Shown piece by piece: positions 24,301 through 36,300 of a stretch of 64,000 nucleotides of DNA. Where the stretch lies: the NCBI GenBank assembly GCA_019095985.1, contig CM032666.1:56605698-56669697 (forward strand), read 5' to 3'. Source of the stretch: Streblospio benedicti (lineage: Eukaryota; Annelida; Polychaeta; Spionida; Spionidae). The stretch's first letter is position 1, and each line of letters opens with the position of its first letter. A program made the translations under genes and the position numbers. The notes under the pieces are model-generated. The model did not search any database. It was given only the letters and a program-made list of their open reading frames with translations, and was not told where the DNA came from.

Positions 24301-27300
24301 TTGATGGTTTTATGATCAGTCGATGGACTTGCTAGGTTTTTGTTTACTATCGAGTTTTTGTGATGGAAGATCAGCGTATCATGACATATTTGTTTACATA
24401 GATTATTCGCTGTTGTTGATTTGATATAAGCAGTGGTGAGATGTAACAAATGCTGAAATATTATCACACTTAAGATGTCAATGAGAGTTCAGTTTTATCA
24501 AGCTTTTGTTCAATGCTAAATGCAATCAGACTAAGAAAGTAATATTCGATGTGAATCTTTTTCACACTACACATATTGGGCCATAAATATTTTCAATATC
24601 TTGTGAGCCCAAAATAGATTATATAAGTATTGCAAATTGTTCTCTTGTCATTGCAGATTATTCCCGTGAAATGCATGGCTTGTCCATGGACTTTCTCGTG
24701 CAAAACCCCTACCAAAAGCTGGAGAAGTCGTTGCTATCCGGCCTCCCGAATGAAGTCGACTTTGCCATTAACATATGCACTCTGCTGTCGAATGAGGGCA
24801 AGCACACTCTCAAAATCGCAGACTGTCCACTCCTGCTGGATCTGTTACTTGCTCATGTCGGAGTGTTCCCAGCGGGTATGTAGGCTTAGTGGGCACTGCC
24901 ATGTTACTATCATCATGCATGATGTATATCTAGACTATTGTGCTATATTAATAACTGTTCTATTTATTGTGTTGCGTGTAGCAAACTTTGTCTATCATGT
25001 TATGTTACAAAAGAAATTGAAATTAAAAAAACCCAAAAAACTATCATGTACTTGGCTGTTCAGACATCCTGCTATTCTATCTCGCTCTCAAACGCGGTCA
25101 AATTCTGTTCAATTGATAATATATGATACAAAATGTGGTTTCCTCTAAGTATTAGAATGCTGTCAAGATTGCAGTAACAATTTAGATTTTTTTTTTTTCA
25201 GAATTGTTGATTACGTAAAAGGGATATTGAGGGCATACATTTATAGGAAATGTGAAATGTGATAGTTAAGTCAAGTTGTAAATTTATAATTTTGTGTATT
25301 TTCTTTTCTAGAGGGCAATTTGGAGTATTTGCACAAGAATGGCTGGCGGAAAGCATCAAAGAGGAACTACGAGAGGGTAAGTCAGCTTTATAATGAGTGA
25401 CATTTTCAATAATTCTACATAGAAAATATTTACATTTGAATTATATAAATTGGCCATCTGATAATAAAAATCTTGTTTTTTTTCCCCCACTTATAGTTCT
25501 GGTATGAAACCTGTCGTGACCGCAAGACTAGAAAACTACTCTTGCCGAATGCTCTAACAGAAAAAGAAGGTACTATCCATTGTTATCAATTTGTCAATGT
25601 ATATTCTGTTATAAGCATCAACAAACTGTATAAATAGAACTAACACGTCCGCCTCATAAACAAGCCATAGCGTAGATTTTATATGGGACTTGTTATTTAA
25701 AGGGAGATCTTGGCATGTAGTAGTGTTATCATGTTCAGCATTATTAGGTGGACCATTTAAGGTTGTTTCTGCTTGGGTTGAAATGGTAGTGCTCTGTTAC
25801 CTTTATTGATTGATGTCAGAATCTACCTCTGCATGTGGTTTGCCAAGATATTATATGACAATGGGGCACTATTGAAAGCACTACTCTCTATATTTTATAA
25901 CTGTATGAACAATAGTGTTGGGGGGAAAAGTGGAGACGCATGCATTATTTTTAAGTAAATTATTCAGTGTTCTTGCATATTTCAAAAAGTGCATATGCCG
26001 AAGAGTTCATCCATTCGAAATAAAATATTTCCATTATGTTGTTTCCCTGATCTATTTCAAGTCTTAAAACTGTGATTCTTTTAGTAGTGTATATTTAAGA
26101 TTATTTATGTATTGGGCCATTATTTTTAAAAATGTGGCTATTAGATTGACCAAAGTAGTGAAGTACAGTTTTGTCTTGTTTAGCATGAATTTTAAGGAAG
26201 AAGTTTGAGATACTTGAAATTTTTAAGTTATCTGTTTGGTATTTAATGAAAATTAACATGAAGAGAAATAGCTATTTCCTCAAATTAACCATGAATTCAA
26301 ATTATTAAAGTTTGAGATGGTGGGGGTCAATTGTAAATATTACAAAGAAATTAAAACCGTTCACCCAATGTTACTTATACGAAAATTGTGTAGTAAGTTT
26401 ATTATGCAAAAAAACATGCACTCACAATCAATGAAATCTAACAAAGAAGTAGCAGACGGCCACTAGACTAATGTCGCAAGTTCACTGCCTTCAGAATGGA
26501 CTGTACAAAGGGGATTGATAATGACTCCTATAACCATGAAGTGTGTTTATGCATGTCTTGTATCTAGTACAAGCATATGAAAGTAAAATTGAGGTTAATA
26601 GAAATGTGCTTTAAATTTTAAATGTGCTCTGTATATAAATTATTAAAAGATTCAAGTTAGTTTTTTTTTAGTAAACATATAAAGAAGAAACTTTTAATAT
26701 AGATTTTGATCATAATTAGCAGCCGTACCTTTAAAAATGGCCATTGAACATTTGTTATGTATAAATTGAAGCACATAAAAATTGGGGAAATGACAACGAA
26801 AGTACTGGCTTGAATCAAGGATTTGATAGCTGAGGGCCTCATAATTATCCTAAATGTAGAGCCTTGTATCACAAAGGTTTAATTTTTTTTACCACTACTT
26901 CTAAAATCACTGTTTGTTATAGAATGGATAATACTGTAAAATTGATATACAATTTCTAAGTTAGATACAACTCACAAGATGTCATTACTGTGACTTGGTT
27001 ATTGCAGTGTCGATAGAGGAGGAAGACGACCCAGATTGTGTCTCGCTGAGTGATGTGCTCAACATAGGCCGGGACCTGGGCTTGAAGGACAAGGAGGGCC
27101 AGCGTTGCCTACAGGTAGGAACAAAATAATCACGACCACTGACAATTTATTGGCTAGAGCTGAAACTTGTAACTGGCCAAATTTTTTTGTTTTGATTGAA
27201 TGCACATTTATGCGAGTCATATTAGTGGATATACTTAAGACATGCTATACAAGTTACCATATTAGATTATATAATTGGTATACCCCAGGAAACAAGGTTA

Positions 27301-30300
27301 GATACTTGGGTACTGTGCGAGTCTTGTATTGATAAAGCTCTTGATTTTTTTCAAATTTGTTTGAGATAAAATGATGGTTTACATGCAGGTGATAGTATGT
27401 ACGTCATGTATATTTATATCATATTTTGAGATATGTGTATTCTGCATGAATTCATCATGTAAGGCTGAAAAGGGAATGTGCATTTAATGGTTTTTCCAAT
27501 CAATATAGAGTTGCTCAAAGTTGCTTTTTATTCGTTGAATTAAAACTAGTTGATTCAACTGATCATTTGAAGAATCTTGAATGTGTTTTGTAAACGATTA
27601 TTGTGTAATCAATGCTATTAAATGTGCATATTGAAAAACTCTTTACCTTACTTGACAGCATATAATTAAATTGATTGTAATTTTATTTTGCAGCTTGGAA
27701 TGATACTAAGAAATTTATCGTTTGAAAAAGCCAACATGGCCAGTATGTCATCAAGCCCAATAGTGATCAGGTGTGTAGACTTTGGAAGGCTTCATTTTCC
27801 ATTGCTTTAATGGTGACAAATGTTTGATATTTTAAGTTCTGTAACTCATTGAGGGTTTGATTGATGGTAATGAGCAACAAAAATTGGAAGTGTTGATTAT
27901 ATATATTATCAGAAACAGATAAGAGTGCTCTTATCTGTTTCTGATATTATACATTGTTAAAATGAACAAACATTCTAATGAAATATTCATGGTTCTTTCA
28001 GATTTCTAATGCTGTGTATAAATAGCACATATGGAAATCTCAGACAGATGGCTCTTGATACATTGGGAAACATTGCTCTTCAGGTAATGCTGTTTTGTAT
28101 GATGAATAACATTTTTTATGTTACTTATTCAAAAATAAAGTACAAACTGGTTATTATTGTCTAATTCATTGTGAAAAGTGTTGATATTGTAAGCCTGCAA
28201 CACATTCAATTTTCAGATGGTGCTACAACCGACTTTGAAAAATCCGACGACAAAAATCATGATGGAGACAATGTCGCGGTGTATCGATTCTCAGGACAAG
28301 TTTGAGATTATCAGCGGTAAGCAGACATTCGAAGAGTACCAATTTGAATGATATTTGTGGTTGAATTTGAGACCTTTAATCCCCCAACTTTCCTGGGTGT
28401 GGACGTGTATGTTGTTTGCAATGTTGTATTCGACATCTTTACTCACCCATCCCCATCTTTTTCGGGCTTGTCATTCAAATCACATGTAATGAAGTTATTA
28501 TAACGCTGGATTATGTACAGTATAAAACATATTCCTGTTGACCAAAGATGTTAACCGTTCCACTATCCCCAGACCAGGTCTAGAATCTTAAGACAATCTC
28601 ATCCCAGATACCGGATCCATATTACACTTGTAGAAAGTATCCTCTAATGTCAACACTTACGCACAAGCCAATTCATTCCCTACATAGGATGAACCTGACT
28701 CACCCGAGACCCTTCACCACCCCCAGGTTTGCAATGTATTTTTATTGCATTCAAGATCTTAAACTTCTAAACCTACACTTCCCCGACCAGGTCCAAAATC
28801 GGGCAATTTCTCCCCAGATTTGAACCTGAGATGTTCCACTAACCCCTGACCCTCTCTCCCGTCTGGCGGAGAAAGTATCCTCTAATGTCGACACTTACAC
28901 CCAAGTCATTTCATTCCCTACATACGATGAACCTGACTCACCCGAGACCCTTTACCAGGTCTAAGATCTGGCAATCTCACCCCAGATACCGGATCCATAT
29001 TACACTTGTAGAAAGAATCCTCTAATGTCAACACTTACACCCAAGTCAATTAATTCCCTACATACAATGAACCCTTTACCAGGTCTAAAATCTGGCAATC
29101 TCACCCCAGATATGGATGTGTATTTGTTGAACCTGAGCCGTTCCACTAACCCCTGGGCCTCTCCCCCAGGTCTGGACGTGCTGGCGCGGCTGTGCCAGGT
29201 GGAGGAGAACGAGGAGCTGCTGTCGGAGGGCGCGGCGGTGGCGCCCTCCGTGTACGCGGCCATCGTGCGCTACCTCACCGTGCACGACATTCAGCTCATC
29301 GTGTACACGCTCGAGTGCCTCTACCAGCTGTCGGAGCTCGGCGAGCTCACCACCACCGAGATCGCGCAGGTCGATAGCGCCGTCGGTGAGTCGTCGTCTT
29401 GGTTTTTATATTGGTGTATCCGTTATAGTAGAACGTTGATTGAGACGACCCCTGATGGTTTTCTTAGAGAGGCAGTTTTTTTGGTGTGGTTCATGTTGGT
29501 TTGTTTATAAAATGAAAATTTGGGACCACAAGACATGTTCTTGTTATGGTGAGGATCTCATTATAGAGGGTTGGTAATTTTTTAGCGTTGATGCACCGAT
29601 TAATGAAGAGGAGGTCACACAAATGTTAGACAGCCACTACCTCTTGTGATTCTTGTAATTGCATGATGATAAAATTGAAATTTTAATGTATTAGTGTTGT
29701 AGTATCATAGAATCATTGAGAAAACTTCAATCATTCACATTTCACGCTCTTAACATACAAATGGCAAAATTTTAATCTTCACGGAAGACATTGACTTCAT
29801 CCTATAAATCCCACGTATTCCCGCAAGCTGTAAACCATCCACTTTTATCCTCTAACAGCCACGCTCGTCAGTCTGGTGACAATCGAGGCTCAGTCGTACG
29901 GCCCCGAGTCGATCCGAGGCATCAAGGTCGTGGAGCACGTGCCAGCTGACCAGGTGATGGCCCAGCCTGCCCCTGGCGGCAGCACCACCACCATGGTTCC
30001 CCCATCCGCCATCACCCTGGGCAAGTCACCCACTCCCTCAATGGCAGCACATGCAGAGATGACCGCTGCAAAGACGGTCACTTCGCAGCCAGCGACTCCG
30101 CATGGACGCCCGCTGCAGCCAGCAGCCACACAGCCACGTAAGTTGACCGATCGATTGATACATCACTTCTTTTTGTGTGTTTTTCACAGAAGATTGTAAA
30201 TCTGTGCAGTTTACGAAAGAAATAATTAAGATCACTGAATCTTTTATTTTTTCCTCTATATTTTTTTTTATCTACTCTGTTGAAAATTGTCACCGATCAC

Positions 30301-33300
30301 TATTCATGACTGTCATACAGTATTTTACTTATGAACGCTATTTTCATACATGTAGATACATGGGTATGATGAACGTCTATCAAAGCAATATCATATGTTG
30401 TTAAAAATATATATGTCGTAAAAGCAACAAAGACAGGAACCAAAAACAAAACAACCATTCGCATCTATCAGACTTGAAACCCCGACATTACACTCGTCGC
30501 ACGTTCCAGGCCTGACCGGCGTGACGACGCCTCCGTCGCGCCCATCTACCCCGGCGCCCGCCCCGGATGGCGAGAGTGCCGCCTGTAGCTGGCTGTCGGC
30601 GTACTACGAGCTGGCGCCGGCGCCCGCCTTCATGCTGCCGCGCTTTGAGCTGTACCAGGACTACATGGCCGCGTGCGCCAGGCTCGGAATGAAGCCCGTC
30701 TCCAACGCAGTCAGCTTCGCCAACTGTGTCAGGTACCACTACGCTTAAGTTGTTAAATTTTTTTTAGTGTTCAAGGTTTTTTTAGTGTTGAAGAGAAAGT
30801 GGTTTATGCGTAATACATACTAGCGTATTAGGTTTTGTTATCTCAAACAGTGTTAGATAGATCCAAATGACAGACTACGCTAATGAGGGTTTTTTTTAGT
30901 GTTGAAAAGAGAATGTTTTACGTATCCTCAACAAAGGAAGAGTAAACATTTGGGAAAACCTGAATAATGGAAACTTTTCTCATGCATTAGCTTATAATCA
31001 TGTAAGTAAATGATGTAGTAAACCAGGGAAACCTTCTACGAAGGAGGGATTTGTGACTGCAAGTTGGATTCCGTTGTTGAGGACATTCACTGTACATACT
31101 AGTGTATTTGGTTTGCTTATCTCAAACAGTATCAAACAAATCCAAATGACAAAAGTTTGAGGGGTGGGTAGGTGGGGGACGGTTGTGAAGTATAGTAACT
31201 GGGCAGCCTGGCTACACCCTCAAATTGGAGCCTCTTCCAAATAGAAACATATTTTTCGGTTTGTGTGTAAAAATATTGACATTTTACACAGACCCATGGT
31301 TTTCACCATGTAATGAAATAATGGAAAGAAATGACTGAAGATTTTAATTATTTTGGGAACAGAAAATGGCAGAACAACCGCAAATTAAAAAGTAAAGATT
31401 GATTATAGGTTTTGTAGTATTGATTAAGATTAAGATTAAGAATTCAGTTGGTATTGATGTTGTCAGCCTTTTAAAAGATGTCAGTGTGTATCTTAATGTA
31501 TTTACTTATTTGACGTGATTATAAAATGATTATTGCAACTGATACCTGATGGCTTTTTAACGATTTCTGTTGTACTTCAGAGTGTCTTTCCCAACTTTGG
31601 AACTGGTAAAAGTTGGCAAAAGTGATGGAGCCACAGATTTCCAATACAAAGGGATACGTCGACGACCAATGCCTTTGCCATTTTCACCTTTTGGTAAGTA
31701 GATAAATATTGATGTTAATCCTGAATTTTATTCATACTAGATACCTATAGACTTATTGGAAACCATAAGGTGGTTTTCATACAAAAATGTGGTCACTGGT
31801 TACCATGCATTACATTAGATTGAACACAGAGCTTTGCTTTACCATCAGAAAAGCCCCTCCTGCAGCACCTGCCATGACAACCATTACAATGGGCCTTCAG
31901 TATTATGTGTTTTCTATGTCTTAAATGGTTTTTATTTTGCATAATATATAGTTCGTGAGGCACTGAACTTAATCAAAGCTTTTGTCGAATGCGGCTGACT
32001 GAGAATGACCGTGTTTCTTTCAGAGGGTAACCTTCCGCGCAGTAACCTCAGTTCACCTAACTCCACTCACCCACAGCAGAGGCGTAGTATTCAACCAACG
32101 TCGCGACCTTCGACCATGCCATCAGCACAGGTTAGATCATGCTTGTTTTTTCATGTCTTTTTTTTCTTTTTAGCAAACTCTTTATACTCTGTACTGTAAA
32201 ACTATTGAAGTAAACTCTGAAAGGCATCTCCAGTTTAATATCAAAAGGCCCCATTAGATCCTCAATTTAGAGATTTGACTGTAATGTACGCTAGGCTTTG
32301 AAATCCTAATGGGTCTGTTGTTGTTTTTTGCAGCAGCCACTTCAAAAGCCAAGCACAGAATCAACACTGATCAAAAGCTTGCTGGCGAACAAACTGGCTC
32401 AGAACATGCAGAAGATGCAGCACCCTCCAAGTGCCGTGTCTATGCCCATGCAACCCCCTCTGTCAGGGCCCCAGGCAGTGCCCGTTGTGTCCCAACCAGG
32501 GCATAATATGGTGTCCCACGCGTTGTCATCGGCAGGACCTCAGCCTGTATCTCAGATGCAATCGGGATTTCAAGGAGGGCAAATGGTTATGGTCCAGTCT
32601 ACGAATGCCCGTGTTCCGGTCTCGCACACTGGACAGGTCGTCTCACATTCACAACACCAACGAGGTAGGCTCTTGTGCTTTGATTTACTAACTTAATGAA
32701 AAAGTATGGCAGTGCTCCAGATAACTGATAAAGTTTACTAGTCTACAGGACTAGTATGGCAAAAAAGGTACTAGTCTTGCAAAAAAGTAACTCGTCCTAC
32801 ATGTTCTACATCTTGCGGCTTTGACTAAAGCTGGTAGTCAGCAGGACAAGTAAGTTCAGATTCTTGCTCGTCCTATTAGTTTTATGCTACTCATTGGTTA
32901 GCTGGCTAGTATATATCTGGGACACTGAAAAAGTATGCTCAAGTTATGGAAAATGAATCATTAAAAAAAAAAAGAAAAAATTTGGGCTGCATCGTCAAAA
33001 ATTATGGAATATATTGATTTGGTGTGGGAAAAATCAGTTAATCTCAAACTGATTGTTTTCTTTGACTCTGAAAGAAGCAATTGTTGTGGGTTGATATGTT
33101 TTGATTGTCAGACAGAGGAATAATTTGGGTTGAGCTTATCAGGTAACATTGTGAACTCCTTTATGACTTAATATATCATAGTAGTAAAACAATCAAATTA
33201 TTTAAAAATAGCTTGCAATACAAATATATCTTGCAATTTCTACATTTATCAACTTTGAAGAATTATTGCAATTCTTATATCACGTAATGTCGGTCTAAAG

Positions 33301-36300
33301 CTCCTAAAAAACAAAATTGATAGTTGGCAAGATAAAGACAAAGTTTAAGTTTGTCTATGTATTAATCAAATAGAACCACGAAAAAAAAATGATGGCATTG
33401 ATTTCCTTTAGACTATTAGTGTTATCTGTATAGATCAAGCACTACATGTATGCGTTTTAAATCTACTTTTTAATCATAGCATCAAGCCGTGCAGATTAAT
33501 ATTGAATTGAACACAGTTACTGTCAATTTCTAATATCGTCTAGTCAATACAGGACACGGTTTTTTTTGTTGTTTTTTTCGAAATGAAATTTGTATTTCAT
33601 GATTATTATTTTTTGTGCTTGTCAGTTGTTCAAGGTATTTTACGACGTACACAGCTTGGCTGTCATTATTTTTATTTACATTCTATTCATAAAAGAAAAA
33701 TATGAGTAAACGTTAATGTCTGTTCAGAACTTATCAATAACAGACTACGACCACAACTGGCACGCTTACTTACTGTTTGGTAAATTACCGATATGGCTAT
33801 AATAGCAAAAACGTTAAAAAACAGCATATGAAAATCTGAAAATGTAAGCATATGTGAATAGTTAAATAGTCTAGTTACTGGCAGTTCCCACTATCTATGC
33901 TCCCAGTGATTTCATAAAGAACATGAGTGTGACACTGGATCTGGTGTGAATGATGTAAAATTGGCTGAGGAGCCAACCAAACTGAAAACAAACTAAAAAA
34001 ACCAAACACATAGAAAAGAATCATCACATCAATAGTAACCGTCTTGTAAATTGCTTTGTAGATTCCATGTTACGGTCGCAGCTACAAAGCGTGAACTCAA
34101 CCGTCTCGGCACCACCCAGCATCGTGGCCCAACCTCCCCTGTGCTCTGTGACTCCGCCACCAACACCATCGCCCCCGACTCAGTGTGTCACGTCGACAAC
34201 ACACACCCAGCCGAACAACACTGCGCACCCGCCGACGACATCACCACCCGCAGTTACCACAGGCAACAGCAGTGTTGACAACGGTGACGACCAAGTCAAG
34301 ATGGAAGCGGAAACCGAAAACGCAGTGAACTCAATACCAAAGCTAGAACAGGATGACGAGCAGGAACAGCAGCAACGTGTGATGTGCAATGGCCCGGTCG
34401 TGTCTCATTGCAAGCAGGATGATAATGACGCTCAAGGAAGGTTGAAGGTTGATGTGAAAGAGGAGCAATCTCACGGTGGTGGCGAGATTCCTATGGTCAA
34501 TGGGGTGGGATCTCCAGGCAGTAGTCAGCCTCCGACTCCGCTCGGTAGCGAGCCAGACCAGCCCCCCACACCAGTGAGCAGCACCGCCAATGACGAGGAG
34601 TCTCAGGATGCCAAGATGCTTTCTCCCAGCATCGAGGAGAAGAAGTCCAAGATCGCGCAGTTGATGAACGACACAAAGATGATTCAAGAGCAGAAGCTTG
34701 TCAATGGTGTGGTGGCTCATGTTGGGACCAACGGCGATATTGGCGGTAAGTTCTCGAAACGAGAAAACGGCGACATTGACATGGATGAGAAATCATGTCT
34801 TCATGAGATCACCAACAAGAAGACAGCAGGCGACAAAGGTTGTATTTTGGAGAATGGCTGCCCTACTTCTCCGGAGAACAGCAATGGAGAGACAGCAGGG
34901 CACAAAACATCGCCGATTGTCAATGGGACGAATGGCTCAGTAAACTGTGAGGAGACATCTGTGATAGACAAACAGGGAAATGGTGAGGAGCCCATGGATC
35001 AGGCGCCCGCTCCCACAAACTGTCAAACCCCTGCTCCTACTAAGCATTGTGAGGACAATACAAAGCAGTGTAATGCTCCTGGCCATTGTGATGACACGAG
35101 TGGTAGTGCGCAACACCAAAACAGTTCACCGCCCCCGACATCTCAAGTCGGAGGAGGAAATGGCGCGAACGCCGTACCAACAAGTGTTCAAAATGTACTG
35201 TCTACTGGTGCTTCTGGTCAAGAAGCGTCCACAGCTAACCCCACTAGTCACCCTGTGCCGGCGGCAGCCTCTGCTGGTCAAGAGGCAGCCGTTGTTACCA
35301 CGAATCCTGCCATCTCCACCAACCCATTGGGGCAGCAGCTTCCATTAGCTCCCCCGCCGGCACAGGCTCCGCAGCCGCCCTCAAACCCCTCGCACATAGC
35401 AACATCGACGGCACCAGCAGCACAGCAAGTTCCATTTGCCTCGCAGCACAATCAGCAGCAGCAGCAGCAAATGCCAGCTGCATCTCATCCTCCACTTCAG
35501 GCACCTGTTCAGGCGCCACCCCAGCAGCAGCAGCAGCAACAGCTGCCCCAAAGCCACTACCTGGCGGGCGCCCAGATGGTGCCTCAGCACGTGGTCATCC
35601 AGCAGGGTGGCAGCCAGCAGGTGGTGCAGCTCGGCCAGCCCATCGGCCAGCAGAATCTAGTCCACAGCCGCGCTCCTGGCAGCGGGCTGCCCCCTGTGCA
35701 GCAGCCGCCTGTTTCTCACCAGACCAGCATGTTCTCTCAGCACAACCAGACGACGACCGTTGTGCAGTCTCCGCAGCATCAAAATGTCATGATGATGCAG
35801 CAGCAGCAGCAGCAGCAGCAGCCTCCACGTTTGCCTCAACAGGTGCTACAGGTGCAGGTGCCGCCGGGGCAACACATGCTTCAGGTGCGCATGCCGCCGA
35901 GTAACGGGCAGCCACAGCTGCTGCACGTGCATGTGCCGCAAGGTCCTGGACAGCCGCCGCACGTCATGCAGGTATGAACGTTTGCTAGAGCCGATTGCAC
36001 AGGGATGAATGCACTGTAATCCTTTTCGTGCAAACAGTAAGATGCAAGTTGAGATAAATGTTCGATAGAAATTTCAGTAAGAGTATTACTGAAGCTATAT
36101 ACGCTGTATATAGCCGTGATACAACCATCGTTGATATTGTGGAACTAACAAACAAAATCAAAACCAATCAGAAGCCTGACAACCAGACACTGACAAAATG
36201 TTCGACACGGAAGTCAAACGTCAAATGTACAATCTCCCTTTATGAGTAAAAAAAAACGAGTATTGACTATTGATTTTGGTTTTGACGTAAGTGTAACTCA

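Larger units (their letters stand above)
24657..29385 (+). other. ARID2: ARID2 exons 5-12: armadillo-like helical region
   Basis: Conserved blocks [51 protein letters not shown] and [20 protein letters not shown] align by eye with the human protein. The pattern is of paired amphipathic helices. An LXXLL-type motif (LLDLL) occurs in exon 5. Exon 12 is strikingly GC-rich compared with the surrounding introns. Confidence 0.85.

Noticed and set aside
29000-29285. Minus-strand frames opposite ARID2 exon 12
   Set aside because: Antisense shadows of a GC-rich exon whose plus-strand frame fits ARID2 with correct splice sites.
34343-35839. Leucine-rich minus-strand frames opposite ARID2 exon 18
   Set aside because: They are the complement of CAG-rich glutamine codons and have no independent support.
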